Origin: Clostridia bacterium
GTDB taxonomy: Bacteria > Bacillota > Clostridia > Christensenellales > Aristaeellaceae
Length of the DNA stretch: 64,000 nucleotides
Direction: 5' to 3'
NCBI GenBank assembly: GCA_017552535.1
Contig: JAFZPV010000035.1
Span: 1 to 64,000, forward strand
A program made the position numbers and the translations under genes. Positions 17,511 through 27,656 of this stretch are shown here, one piece after another. The notes under the pieces were generated by a model that was not told the DNA's origin, ran no database searches, and saw only the letters and a program-made list of their open reading frames with translations. Numbering within the stretch: position 1 is the first letter of the stretch; every line of letters begins with the position of its first letter.

Positions 17511-18311
17511 ATGAATACGATATACCATTGCTTTCCCGGCGGAAAGTTCAAGGCCCTCACCTTTTCCTACAACGACGGCAAGCTCCAGGACCGCCGCCTG
17601 GTGGAGATATTCAACCGGACCGGCATGAAGGGCACGTTCAACTTGAACAGCGGCATCATCCCAAACGATGATAACCGCATCCAGGCGGACGAGGCCCGCA
17701 CGCTGTACCGGGGCCACGAGGTGGCCTGCCACACCTACACCCATCCCACCATCGCCCGCTGCCCCGCGCCGGGCGTGGTGCAGCAGGTGCTGGAGGACCG
17801 GCGGCTGCTGGAGGAGATGACCGGCCTGCCCGTACGCGGCCTGGCGTACCCCAACGGCTCCTTCAGCCCGGAGATCATGGCGCTTCTGCCTCATACGGGC
17901 ATACGCTACGCCCGGACCGTGGCCAGCACCCAGACCTTCGCCATGCCGACGGACTACATGGCCTGGGACCCCACCTGCCACCACAAGCGGAACCTGCTGG
18001 AGCTGGGCGACGCGTTCAACGCCCTGTTCAAAAAGCAGTACCTGTACCTGATGTACGTGTGGGGCCACTCCTATGAGTTCGACAACGACGGGAACTGGCA
18101 GCTGATCGGGGACTTCTGCCAAAAGATGAGCGGCAGGGACGACATCTGGTACGCCACCAACATCCAGATCGCGGAGGACGAGGACGCCTTCCGCCGCCTG
18201 ATCTTCACCTCGGACCTCAGGCACGTGTACAATCCTTCCTTCGCATCGGTGTGGCTCAGCGTGAACGGCCAGATCGTGGAGGCCAAAGGCGGCGCGTACA
18301 CGGCGCTGTAA
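17511..18311 (+). CDS. Polysaccharide deacetylase-like protein (CE4 fold)
   Basis: 266 residues of the NodB/CE4 fold, which removes acetyl groups from sugars using a metal. Motif 1, usually TFDDG, reads TFSYNDG (17-23) and keeps one Asp; motif 2 HTYTHP (74-79) retains both metal-binding His. GLAYPNGSFSPE and YLMYVWGHSYEFD correspond to later motifs. There is no signal peptide or membrane anchor, so peptidoglycan is an unlikely substrate; acetylated oligosaccharides entering the cell fit the xylan/galactoside neighbours better. AAAGGAAA precedes the ATG. Confidence 0.8.
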   Translation: MNTIYHCFPGGKFKALTFSYNDGKLQDRRLVEIFNRTGMKGTFNLNSGIIPNDDNRIQADEARTLYRGHEVACHTYTHPTIARCPAPGVVQQVLEDRRLLEEMTGLPVRGLAYPNGSFSPEIMALLPHTGIRYARTVASTQTFAMPTDYMAWDPTCHHKRNLLELGDAFNALFKKQYLYLMYVWGHSYEFDNDGNWQLIGDFCQKMSGRDDIWYATNIQIAEDEDAFRRLIFTSDLRHVYNPSFASVWLSVNGQIVEAKGGAYTAL

Positions 18312-18341
18312 GAAGACAGGGGGAGACGTCCATCCCGACAA

Positions 18342-18367
18342 AAGCGGGCAGCTGCGGCTGCCCGCTT
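18342..18367 (+). terminator. Hairpin after the deacetylase gene
   Basis: Perfect stem AAGCGGGCAGC/GCTGCCCGCTT with a four-base loop, 30 bases past the stop. No T run follows, so it may stabilise the mRNA rather than terminate. Confidence 0.5.
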
Positions 18368-18447
18368 GGCTCCCCAAATAACATTAAACGCGCGCAGGCT
18401 GGTAAACGGATTAGAGCCTGCGGCGTTTCTTTTTCTGCTTAGCCGGA

Positions 18448-18476
18448 TTGCAAATCGCGGCGGCGGCCTGTATAAT
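18448..18476 (+). promoter_or_regulatory. Promoter of the GH67 gene
   Basis: TTGCAA (18448-18453), a 17-base spacer and a perfect TATAAT (18471-18476), about 38 bases before the start codon. Confidence 0.75.
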
Positions 18477-18514
18477 ACAGAAAACAGAAAAGCATCCGCT
18501 TACAGGAGACAGGC

Positions 18515-20365
18515 ATGTTCGACATACAGGATCATCGGTTTGGAAAGACCTGGCTGAAGGCGCTTTCGGCGCCCCTGCCCGAAACGCTTGCGAGCCCCTC
18601 TGAGGCCGCCCGGTTCGAACTGGACGCGTATTTCGGCCCGTCCGAAACGCCCAGCGTACAGGTGATTCCGGAGATGGGCGATTCGTACCGGATCGAACGG
18701 AAGGACGGTTTGCTGTGCGTAAGCGGCGGGGAGACGGGCGTGCTGTACGGCGTCTACGCGCTGCTTTTCGCGTCCGCCGTCGGAAGTAAGCTGCCGGAAC
18801 AGACCCAAACGCCGTATTATCCGCTGCGCGTCCTCTCCTGCTGGGACAACATGGACGGCAGCGTGGAAAGGGGCTACTCCGGGCGCTCCATATGGTTCGA
18901 GGGCGGGCACTTATGTTATGAACCCGGGCGCATACGCCAGCTGGGGCGCATGCTGGCAAGCGCGGGGATCAACGTGCTGTGCCTGAACAACGTGAACGTG
19001 CACTATCCCGCGCAGGAGCTGATGCTGGGCATGCTGCCGGAGCTGGCGGCGTTTGCCGGCCTGCTCAGGCCCTTCGGGGTCAGGCTGATGCTGTCGGCGG
19101 ACTTTTCCATGCCCCTCAGGTACAGTCTGGATACGGCTGATCCCCTGGACGAGGGCGCGCAGCGCTGGTGGCGGGACCGCGCCGAAAGCGTCTGGAAGGC
19201 CATACCGGACTTTGCGGGCTTTATGGTCAAGGCGGACAGCGAGCACCGTCCCGGCCCCAACGCCTACGGAAGGACGCACGCGGAAGGCGCCAACATGCTG
19301 GCGCGGGCGATCGCGCCTTTCGGGGGCACCCTCATATGGCGCGCCTTCGTGTACGACTGCATGCAGGACTGGCGCGATACAAAAACGGACCGGGCAAAAG
19401 CGGCGTATGAACTGTATAAGCCGCTGGACGGCTGCTTTGACGAAAACGTCGTTCTGCAGGTAAAGCACGGCCCGTTCGACTTCCAGGTGCGGGAGCCGGT
19501 GTCGCCGCTGCTGCTCGGTATGCCGCGCACGCGCCTGGCGCTGGAGGTGCAGCTTGCCCAGGAATACACGGGGCAGCAGACGGATATCTACGCCATGCCG
19601 CCCATGTGGCGCGAAGTATTTGACGCCGTGGGGAAAGACAGGGTCAAGGCGTTCACCGCTGTGAGCAATCTGGGGCGGGACGCAAACTGGACGGGGCACC
19701 CCTTCGCGGCGCTCAACCTGTTCGCCTTCGGGCGCTTCGCCTGGGACCCGGATACTGATCCCGAACAGGTCACGCGTTTGTGGGCGCGCCTTACTTATTC
19801 GCTGGAAACGGCTCAGGAAGATACCCTCGTCAAATGGCTGATGCGCAGCCGCGGGATATACGAAAAGTATACCTCCAACCTGGGCCTTGGCTGGATGGTG
19901 ACACCCAATTCCCATTACGGCCCGAATCCTTGGGGTTACGAGTTTCAGGCCTGGGGCACGTACAACCGCGCTGACAGGGACGGGGTGGGCATAGACCGCA
20001 CTTTTTCCGGCACGGATTACGTGGGCCAGTATCCCGAAAAGATGAAAAACGAATATGGCGACCCAAAGACGTGCCCGGACGACCTGCTGCTGTTTTTCCA
20101 CAGGCTCGGCTACGGATATGGGATGCGGGACGGCCGCAGCCTGATCCAGCGGATATACGACGACCACTTTGACGGATACCGGGAAGCGGAAGAAATGGCG
20201 GAAGAATTGCTTACGCTCCCGCTGCCCCCGGAGGACATGGCCGAGGTAAGGGAACGCATGCTCAGACAGCTGGCGAACGCCCGGGAATGGCGGGACGTGA
20301 CCAACACTTTCTTCCGACGCCTGAGCGGCGCGGAGGACGCGCAGGGCAGGAAGATATTTGCATAA
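18515..20365 (+). CDS. aguA: Alpha-glucuronidase, GH67, cytoplasmic
   Basis: 616-residue family 67 enzyme that removes 4-O-methylglucuronic acid from the non-reducing end of aldouronic oligosaccharides made by GH10 xylanases. Family signatures: GETGVLYGVYALLF (about 69-82), RVLSCWDNMDGSVERGYSGRS (97-117, spanning WDNMDG), NNVNVH, DFAGFMVKADSEHRPGP with the general acid Glu, VLQVKHGPFDFQ with the catalytic Asp, and EVQLAQEYTGQ with the catalytic Glu. GLGWMVTPNSHYGPNPWGYEF follows near 455. Length is slightly below the usual 680. No signal peptide. It has its own promoter and ends against the convergent uxuA. Confidence 0.95.
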   Translation: MFDIQDHRFGKTWLKALSAPLPETLASPSEAARFELDAYFGPSETPSVQVIPEMGDSYRIERKDGLLCVSGGETGVLYGVYALLFASAVGSKLPEQTQTPYYPLRVLSCWDNMDGSVERGYSGRSIWFEGGHLCYEPGRIRQLGRMLASAGINVLCLNNVNVHYPAQELMLGMLPELAAFAGLLRPFGVRLMLSADFSMPLRYSLDTADPLDEGAQRWWRDRAESVWKAIPDFAGFMVKADSEHRPGPNAYGRTHAEGANMLARAIAPFGGTLIWRAFVYDCMQDWRDTKTDRAKAAYELYKPLDGCFDENVVLQVKHGPFDFQVREPVSPLLLGMPRTRLALEVQLAQEYTGQQTDIYAMPPMWREVFDAVGKDRVKAFTAVSNLGRDANWTGHPFAALNLFAFGRFAWDPDTDPEQVTRLWARLTYSLETAQEDTLVKWLMRSRGIYEKYTSNLGLGWMVTPNSHYGPNPWGYEFQAWGTYNRADRDGVGIDRTFSGTDYVGQYPEKMKNEYGDPKTCPDDLLLFFHRLGYGYGMRDGRSLIQRIYDDHFDGYREAEEMAEELLTLPLPPEDMAEVRERMLRQLANAREWRDVTNTFFRRLSGAEDAQGRKIFA

Positions 20366-20370
20366 AGAGA

Positions 20371-20422
20371 GAGGACCGTGTTTTACGGGAGAATACTGTT
20401 CTGCCGGCAGAACATGGTCCTC
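20371..20422. terminator. Convergent palindromic region between aguA and uxuA
   Basis: Outer arms GAGGACC (20371-20377) and GGTCCTC (20416-20422) enclose a perfect 18-base palindrome TGTTCTGCCGGCAGAACA at 20397-20414. It sits between two converging genes, so a bidirectional terminator is likely, though the palindrome also has the shape of an operator. Confidence 0.5.
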
Positions 20423-20438
20423 AGATCATTCCGGATCG

Positions 20439-21506
20439 TTATGCTTTTTCCAGAGCCTCCCACAGTCCCAGCAGGTATTCGGCGCCCAGCGCACGGTCGA
20501 ACAGGCCGTAGCCGGGGCGCCCTTTTTCGTCCCAGATCATGCGGCCGTGATCGGGGCGTATCCATACGTCCGGGCAGGCTTCGTGCACCGCGCGCATGAT
20601 CTCGTACATATCGAAGCTGCCGTCCTTGGAAAGGTGCGCGCTTTCGCGGAAGCGGCGCGGGCCCAGGAACTTCACGTTGCGCACGTGCACCGCGGCGATG
20701 CGGTCCATGTGCCCGAAGCGGCGGATGATGGCGGGCAGGTCGTTCTTTGGGTCGCTGCCCAGGGAGCCGGTGCACAGGCACAGCGCGTTGGCGGGGCTAA
20801 AGCGCAGGGCGACGATCCTGTCAAAGTCTTCGGATGAATGGGCGATGCGGGGCAGGCCGAAAATCGGCCAGGCGGGGTCGTCCGGATGGCAGGCCATGCG
20901 GACGCCGCACTCTTCGCATACGGGGATCACGGCGTCCAGAAAGTAGCGGTAATTTTGCCTGAGCCCGTCCGCCGTCATGCCTTCGTACTGTTTGAGTGTC
21001 TTTTCGAGCTGTGCCATGCGCTCAGGCTCCCAGCCGCTGAGTGAAAAGCCGCCGCTGCCCTCGCGGTTGCGCCGGGCCAGTTCCAGCGGCCCCAGCCCTT
21101 CCAGATCGGCTTCATCGTAATACATGCTGCAGGAACCGTCTTCGGGTATCCGGCGGGCCAGGTCGGTACGCAGCCAGTCCAGAACGGGCATAAAGTTGTA
21201 TATGATCACCTTTACCCCGTGCCGTGCCAACATACGCACGGTGCTGATGTAATTGGCGATGTATTTATCGCGGGACGGCAGGCCCAGCTTGATGTCCTCG
21301 TGTACGTTCACGGACTCGACGACCTCCAGCCTGAGACCGGCTTCGTTCACCTTGCTTTGAAGCGCACTGAATTCCGTTTCGGGCCAGTCCTCGCCCGCGG
21401 GCTTGTCCAGCAGGCCCATGATCCCGCTCACGCCGGGGATCTGCCTGATGTACTTCAGCGGTATGGGATCGGCGTCCGGGCCGTACCAGCGCAGTGTCAT
21501 ATTCAT
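20439..21506 (-). CDS. uxuA: Mannonate dehydratase
   Basis: 355-residue enzyme converting D-mannonate to 2-keto-3-deoxygluconate in hexuronate catabolism. Matching segments are [15 protein letters not shown] at the start, [72 protein letters not shown] and [12 protein letters not shown]; the His and Cys residues of these motifs bind the metal. It receives hexuronate carbon such as that freed by the neighbouring GH67 and GH105 enzymes. It follows the malic enzyme gene by 51 bases on the same strand and is probably cotranscribed. UxaC, UxuB, KdgK and KdgA were not found in the window. Confidence 0.95.
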   Translation of the reverse strand: MNMTLRWYGPDADPIPLKYIRQIPGVSGIMGLLDKPAGEDWPETEFSALQSKVNEAGLRLEVVESVNVHEDIKLGLPSRDKYIANYISTVRMLARHGVKVIIYNFMPVLDWLRTDLARRIPEDGSCSMYYDEADLEGLGPLELARRNREGSGGFSLSGWEPERMAQLEKTLKQYEGMTADGLRQNYRYFLDAVIPVCEECGVRMACHPDDPAWPIFGLPRIAHSSEDFDRIVALRFSPANALCLCTGSLGSDPKNDLPAIIRRFGHMDRIAAVHVRNVKFLGPRRFRESAHLSKDGSFDMYEIMRAVHEACPDVWIRPDHGRMIWDEKGRPGYGLFDRALGAEYLLGLWEALEKA

Positions 21507-21557
21507 TAATGGGCACCTGTCTTTCCGTGTGAAATTTTGGGAAGAGCGGTTTTTCCG

Positions 21558-22727
<1,170 letters not shown>

Positions 22728-22784
22728 AACGGACCTCCCTGAATGGATTTTGGGCGCTTCCGGCAGGCGGAACGCCGTTCTATG

Positions 22785-23951
22785 TCAGACGCGCAGGAAC
22801 TTCTGCGTATATTCCCTTCCGGCGCGGCGGTACTGCGCGCGGGCCGTGCTCAGGCCCCAAAGATCGGTGGCGCGGCACTCGGCTTCAAACACGGGGTCGC
22901 CCGCGAGGGCCTTGGGGTCTGCGGTGAGCAGGCCGCCGGAACGCTCGCTGAGTTCTTTTGTGAGGCCGTGGGCGTCCTTCCGGATGCCAAGCAGCCGCAC
23001 GTACGCGGGCCTTTGGGGCGGATCTGGAAGGCGGAGGCACGCGTCCGTGAGCAGCCGACGGATGCGCGCGCGGGTGTAGCGCTTGCATTTTACGGCTTCC
23101 ACGAGCGCCTCGGCGCTTTCGCTGGCTTTTGACAGGCTCACCAGGCGGTTGATGAGCCCCTCCGATCCGTCCGGGCCGGAGAACGAAGCGGGATCGAGGC
23201 TCCTCACGGTGCTCAGCACGAAGGCGTCCAGCCGTTCGGGACGGCTGAGGCCGTCGGGATATTCCCTGCGGTACACGCTTGCGACGTCTTCCGGCAGGAA
23301 CGAACAGGCTTCCTCCAGGCGGCCCTCCGCGAGCATCTGCCTTACGCCGCTGGCGGAGGAGGGAGCGGCGCCCCGGGCATGATAGGGAGAAGTGCGCTTC
23401 ACGGCGCAGGGGACCATGCGGGAGCCTGTTTCCCGGAGGGCAGAAAGGTATTCCAGCGCCAGTATGAAGTTAGGCCCCTCCAGCAGATCAGCAAGCTGCG
23501 GGTTGTGGGCAAAAACGGCCTCGGACAGGGCGCGGGGGTAGCTTTTGCCGTCCTCCAGGCCTTTGTGCAGGGCGGAAGCGAAGGTTCCGTCCCTGCGGGA
23601 GCAGAGGTTAAGCACCTCATACAGCGCGGCTGTATCGTCCGTTTCGCAGCCGAAGCACAGTGCGTCCGCACCCAGGGCGTTCAAAACCAGAACGCCGCCC
23701 CGGGCGAAAAGCTGTGCGGGCCTTGCCGCCCACACCTCGGGCAGCTCCACCACCGCGTCCGCCCCGGCCAGAAGCGCCATCTCCGCCCGGGCGTATTTGT
23801 CGAACAGGGCGGCTTCTCCACGCTGGGTAAAGGCGCCGCCCAGCGCGCACACGATCCTGTCCGCGCCCGTCAGCCTCCGGGCTTCAAGCATATGGTAGAT
23901 GTGCCCCGCGTGCAGGGGGTCGTATTCGGCAATGATTCCCGCTATCTTCAC
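22785..23951 (-). CDS. tmcAL: tRNA(Met) cytidine acetate ligase
   Basis: 388-residue nucleotidyltransferase-like enzyme that forms acetyladenylate and acetylates the wobble cytidine of elongator tRNA-Met. The HxGH motif is visible in IAGIIAEYDPLHAGHIYHM (about 3-21; HAGH), followed by GGAFTQRGEAALFDKYARAEMALLAG (starts about 38) and VVELPEVWAARPAQLFA. FILALEYLSALR and VKRTSPYHARGAAPSSASGVR are further family segments. A GTG at 23951 was chosen: AAGGTG lies just before it, and the protein then begins VKIAGIIAEYDP as in known members. An ATG six codons earlier has no ribosome binding site. Confidence 0.9.
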   Translation of the reverse strand: MKIAGIIAEYDPLHAGHIYHMLEARRLTGADRIVCALGGAFTQRGEAALFDKYARAEMALLAGADAVVELPEVWAARPAQLFARGGVLVLNALGADALCFGCETDDTAALYEVLNLCSRRDGTFASALHKGLEDGKSYPRALSEAVFAHNPQLADLLEGPNFILALEYLSALRETGSRMVPCAVKRTSPYHARGAAPSSASGVRQMLAEGRLEEACSFLPEDVASVYRREYPDGLSRPERLDAFVLSTVRSLDPASFSGPDGSEGLINRLVSLSKASESAEALVEAVKCKRYTRARIRRLLTDACLRLPDPPQRPAYVRLLGIRKDAHGLTKELSERSGGLLTADPKALAGDPVFEAECRATDLWGLSTARAQYRRAGREYTQKFLRV

Positions 23952-24077
23952 ACAAATCACCTTGCTCATTATAGCAGGGCGGCGTAAAATAGTAAAGCAA
24001 AATCACGGTGCGCGCTTTTGTCCGTTCAGGGCTGCCCTCACGGGCGGCGCATATCATCATTCGGAGGGTGTATTCAC

Positions 24078-24650
24078 ATGGCCAAGCTGTATTTCCGCTA
24101 CGGCGCGATGGGCTCCAGCAAGACCGCCAACGCCATCATGGTGCGCTTCAATTATCTGGAACGGGGGCAGAAGTGCATCATGCTCAAGCCCCGCCTGGAT
24201 ACCCGCGACGGCGAGCGCGTGGTGGCGTCCCGCTCCGGGCTGACGGCGCCGTGCTACTATATGGAGGAGATCGATGACATCGACCTGAGCGGCGTGGACT
24301 GCCTGATCGTGGACGAAGCCCAGTTTCTCACCAAACAGCAGGTGGAAAAGCTGGTGGACGTGGTGGACAGCCTGGGCATCCCCGTGATCGCCTACGGCCT
24401 GAGGGCGGATTTCCGGGGCGAGCTGTTCGAGGGCAGTCATTGGCTCCTGGCCTGGGCGGACTCCATCGAGGAGATCAAGACCGTGTGCTGGTGCGGCCGC
24501 AAGGCCACCTACAACGCCCGCCTGGTGAACGGGCGCGTGGTGAAGACCGGCGAGCAGATCGTGCTGGGCGGCAACGAGAGCTACGTGGCGCTGTGCCGCC
24601 GCCACTGGCAGAGCGGAGAAACGGGCCCGGCGGGTTCCGAGTCTAAATAA
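24078..24650 (+). CDS. tdk: Thymidine kinase
   Basis: 190-residue type II thymidine kinase phosphorylating deoxythymidine with ATP. The P-loop is RYGAMGSSKTANAI (about 7-20), Walker B is VDCLIVDEAQFLTKQQ (about 75-90), the lid and substrate loop include PVIAYGLRADFRGELFEGS, and the zinc-binding CWCGRKATYNARLVNGR is near 138-154 with LCRRHW supplying further ligands. GGAGGG precedes the ATG chosen; 20 upstream in-frame codons lack similarity. It is separate from the flavodoxin-like gene, which has its own promoter. Confidence 0.95.
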   Translation: MAKLYFRYGAMGSSKTANAIMVRFNYLERGQKCIMLKPRLDTRDGERVVASRSGLTAPCYYMEEIDDIDLSGVDCLIVDEAQFLTKQQVEKLVDVVDSLGIPVIAYGLRADFRGELFEGSHWLLAWADSIEEIKTVCWCGRKATYNARLVNGRVVKTGEQIVLGGNESYVALCRRHWQSGETGPAGSESK

Positions 24651-24719
24651 AGCAAAATCGGGCGCATGTAAAGCGTTTTGTCAAGTGTGTTCAATTTAGG
24701 TAAACTTTACAGATGCCGC

Positions 24720-24748
24720 TTGATTTATGTGTGGCTTTTGACTATATT
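24720..24748 (+). promoter_or_regulatory. Promoter of the flavodoxin-like gene
   Basis: TTGATT (24720-24725), 17-base spacer, TATATT (24743-24748), about 42 bases before the start codon. A second weaker pair, TTGTCA near 24679 with TAAACT, lies upstream. Confidence 0.5.
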
Positions 24749-24790
24749 ATGTTCAGGATTACCCATTCTCTCGAAAAGAGGTTTGGTCAG

Positions 24791-25207
24791 ATGAACGTCA
24801 AGGTGTATTATGTGAGCCCGAAGGGATGCGCGGAGACCATTGCGGATGCCATCGCCAAAGAGCTGAAATGCACGAAAGAAGCCCTGATGCCGGCCTACAT
24901 GCCCGAGAACGTGTCCATGATGTTCATCGGCTGCGAGGGCCGCAAGGCGGACAAGGTCACGCTCGGCTTCCTGTCTTCCCTCAACGTGAACCGCGTGCGC
25001 AACGCCGCGCTGTTCAGCTGCAGCCCCAAGCGGGAAAACACCGCCATCATCCAGATGCGCGAGATCCTGGAAAGCAAGGGCATCAACGTTCTGGAGGGCT
25101 CGAAGGCCTTCCCCGGAAAAGGTTTTCTGAGCGGCAAAAAGCCGGGCCTCGAAGACCTTGAGGCCGCCCGCAAATTCGCCGCGGAGAGCATGAACAGCAT
25201 CAAGTAA
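24791..25207 (+). CDS. Flavodoxin-like domain protein
   Basis: 138 residues with the alternating beta-alpha pattern of a flavodoxin fold: MNVKVYYVSPKGCAETIADAIAKEL (first strand and phosphate loop, about 1-25), SMMFIGCEG (strand 3) and RNAALFSCSPKRENTAI. The usual FMN phosphate loop TGxT is replaced by SPKGCAE, so flavin binding is uncertain. The start is the Met with AAGAGG upstream; an earlier in-frame ATG would put the promoter inside the gene. Followed by a strong terminator. The redox partner is unknown. Confidence 0.6.
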   Translation: MNVKVYYVSPKGCAETIADAIAKELKCTKEALMPAYMPENVSMMFIGCEGRKADKVTLGFLSSLNVNRVRNAALFSCSPKRENTAIIQMREILESKGINVLEGSKAFPGKGFLSGKKPGLEDLEAARKFAAESMNSIK

Positions 25208-25219
25208 AACCGAACAGAA

Positions 25220-25245
25220 AACGCCCCGCTGCAAAGAGGGGCGTT
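25220..25245 (+). terminator. Intrinsic terminator after the flavodoxin-like gene
   Basis: Stem AACGCCCC/GGGGCGTT with a ten-base loop followed by CC and seven Ts, 12 bases past the stop. Confidence 0.9.
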
Positions 25246-25264
25246 CCTTTTTTTGGAGGCGCGC

Positions 25265-27631
25265 ATGGCGTACTTCGATCTAAGCGGCCAGGGCTTCGTC
25301 ACCCACTGGCTGGTGAGCGGGCCCGGCGTGACCGAACCCAAAACGGATATCGCGGAAGCCGATCAGCTGGTGTTCGAGCGCAGGCTTCGCGGGGAGATCG
25401 CCCGGGAAGACGGCTTCGTGCCGCCTGAAAACGCCGTTTTGGGCGGAGAGGGCATTGGCGGGATGCCCTGGGCGTACTGGTCCGCCCAGGGCGGCTGGTT
25501 CGTGGACAAAAGCACGTTCTACCCCCTGCTGTGCAGGGCGGAGATGTGGGCATGCACCGGCCTTATGTCCCCGGAAGAACAAAGTGCGGTTTTCACCGTG
25601 TGGACGTACGCGGCGGCAGACGTGTATGTAAACGGCGCCCGCGCGCTGGCGGCTACGCCGCCCGTATACAAGCCGGTCAAAAAACAGACGTTCCGCCTGA
25701 CGCTGAAAAAGGGAGAAAACCGTATCTTCGTCCGCCTGCGCACCCTGGGCGCCAGAGACACGAGGACGATCCTGGGCTTTCAGCTTTCGGAAGAGACGGG
25801 CGTCAGCGTGTACCTTCCGGACAGCGAAAGCCTTTCTGAGGCGCTCCGGGCCGAAAAATGGCTCTCGGGCGTGCGCAGGCAGGGCGGACGCCTGCTGGCG
25901 CCCGCCGCGCCGCCCTGCCCGGTGCAGGTACGAAACGGCGGCGAGTCCGGCTGGACGGAGAAAACCGGCTTCGACCTGCCCGCGCCTTCCGCCCCCGCGC
26001 TTTTGGCCGTTTCCGTGCCCGGCGGGGACCTGGCGCGCTGGTTCGACATTCCGGCGCCTGTGCCGCCCTTCGACGCGGAAACAGAGGAATCCCGCCGCCG
26101 GGAAAGGCTGTTTAAGACCCTCGGCGGCCCGGAAACGGTGTTTCCCTCCCTCGTGCGCCGGCTGAATGGCATAAGGGACGAAAGTGACGAGAAGATCATC
26201 GCGGGCTTTCTGGACAGGATCATGTCCCGGGCGGACTGCTCGGATTTCAGCCTGAACGCCCTGTTCCGCCTGTTCAGGCGCTGCGACGCCGGTTTGGCTC
26301 TGAAAAGCCGTTTCCGGGAGGCGGTGCTCTCCTTCCGCTACTGGATGGACGAGGAGGGGCAGGACGCCATGTGCTTCTGGAGCGAGAACCACGCGCTGCT
26401 GTTTTTCGCCAACCAGTACCTGGCGGGGGACATGTTCCCGGACGAGATCTTCCTGCGCAGCGGCCTGACCGGGCGCCGGGTGCGGCAAAGGGGAGCGCTG
26501 CGCTGCCGGCAGTGGCTCTCAAGCGTTTTAAACAACGGCTTTGAAGAGTTCTGCTCATCCGCCTACGCGCCCGTCACGGCCTGCGCACTTCTGAGCCTGA
26601 TCGATTTCGGCCCCGAAGACATGGCCCGGGACGCCCGCCGGGTGCTGGACGGCATGTTCAGGCAGCTCAGCCTGCACGTGTTCGACGGCACGGTAATCGC
26701 GCCCCAGGGCCGCGTGTACCGGGACGTGCTCACGCCCTGGTCGCAGGGCACCCAGGCACTGATGAACCTTGCCTTGCCCGGCATGCGCATGCAGTCCAGC
26801 GCCTGGCTTGGAGCCTTCGCCATGAGCAGATACAGGCTCCCGGAGGACCTGATGGATATCGCCCGGCGGGACCGGGACATGTGCTACCGCTGCGGCAAAG
26901 CGGAGATATACGTGTTCAAGCGTCCGGAGTATATGCTGACCTCCTGCCGGTCCCCCAAAAAGCTGGGCGGCGAATGGAGCTCCCGGGCCTATACCGAAGA
27001 AGATCCCCGGCGCACAGGCCGCTTTTCCTATGCCTACGTACGCGCCCTCAACGAGCGCTTTCACGGCACCACGCGCTTTGAACCCGGCACATACGGCTAC
27101 CAGCAGCACATGATGTACGCGGCCCTGAAAGGCGGCGCGATATCCTTTGTGAACCATCCGGGCGCGCCTCAGGACTTTTCCCAGCTGCGCCCCGGCTACT
27201 GGAACGGCAACGGCGTGATGCCCGCCGCCTTGCAGGAGGGCGCGAGGCTCATGCTGATCTTCGCTCTGGACGGGGATCATCCCGTGCGCTTCACCCATGT
27301 CTACCTCCCGAAGGCGCGCTTTGACGAGGTCGTGAGCGAGGACGGCTTCCTCTTCGCCCGCAAGGGAGACGGCTACCTGTCCCTGTGGTGCTCCGGCCCC
27401 CTCGTGCCCTTTGACGGGGAACTCACGGACTGCGAATACCGCTGCCAGTCGCCCCGGGCCGCCTACGTGTACCGCCTGGGCAGCCGGGCGGAATACGGGG
27501 ATTTTGAAGCCTTCCGGCGCTTTATCGCGTCGCGCAGGCCGGCTTTCGATCCGGAAAGCCTTATGCTGGAAGCGGACGGGGCGCGCCTTGAGTACAAAAA
27601 GGGACACGATGACACGCAGTACCTGGGCTGA
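25265..27631 (+). CDS. Large putative polysaccharide-processing protein, unassigned family
   Basis: 788 residues with no signal peptide. The first 190 residues look like a beta-sandwich sugar-binding domain of the kind seen in GH2 and related enzymes (VFTVWTYAAADVYVNGARAL about 108-127, then KKGENRIFVRLRTLG). The centre (about 290-560) is helical and Trp/His rich (CFWSENHALLFFANQYLAG, YAPVTACALLSLIDFGPEDM), consistent with an alpha/alpha toroid like those of six-hairpin glycosidases or polysaccharide lyases; the C-terminus returns to beta strands. It lies 25 bases before a GH105 gene. I do not recognise the family; a role in uronic-acid-containing glycans is inferred from the neighbour. GGAGG is five bases before the ATG. 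Confidence 0.55.
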   Translation: MAYFDLSGQGFVTHWLVSGPGVTEPKTDIAEADQLVFERRLRGEIAREDGFVPPENAVLGGEGIGGMPWAYWSAQGGWFVDKSTFYPLLCRAEMWACTGLMSPEEQSAVFTVWTYAAADVYVNGARALAATPPVYKPVKKQTFRLTLKKGENRIFVRLRTLGARDTRTILGFQLSEETGVSVYLPDSESLSEALRAEKWLSGVRRQGGRLLAPAAPPCPVQVRNGGESGWTEKTGFDLPAPSAPALLAVSVPGGDLARWFDIPAPVPPFDAETEESRRRERLFKTLGGPETVFPSLVRRLNGIRDESDEKIIAGFLDRIMSRADCSDFSLNALFRLFRRCDAGLALKSRFREAVLSFRYWMDEEGQDAMCFWSENHALLFFANQYLAGDMFPDEIFLRSGLTGRRVRQRGALRCRQWLSSVLNNGFEEFCSSAYAPVTACALLSLIDFGPEDMARDARRVLDGMFRQLSLHVFDGTVIAPQGRVYRDVLTPWSQGTQALMNLALPGMRMQSSAWLGAFAMSRYRLPEDLMDIARRDRDMCYRCGKAEIYVFKRPEYMLTSCRSPKKLGGEWSSRAYTEEDPRRTGRFSYAYVRALNERFHGTTRFEPGTYGYQQHMMYAALKGGAISFVNHPGAPQDFSQLRPGYWNGNGVMPAALQEGARLMLIFALDGDHPVRFTHVYLPKARFDEVVSEDGFLFARKGDGYLSLWCSGPLVPFDGELTDCEYRCQSPRAAYVYRLGSRAEYGDFEAFRRFIASRRPAFDPESLMLEADGARLEYKKGHDDTQYLG

Positions 27632-27656
27632 CACGCCCTGAGAAAGGAAAGAAAAC

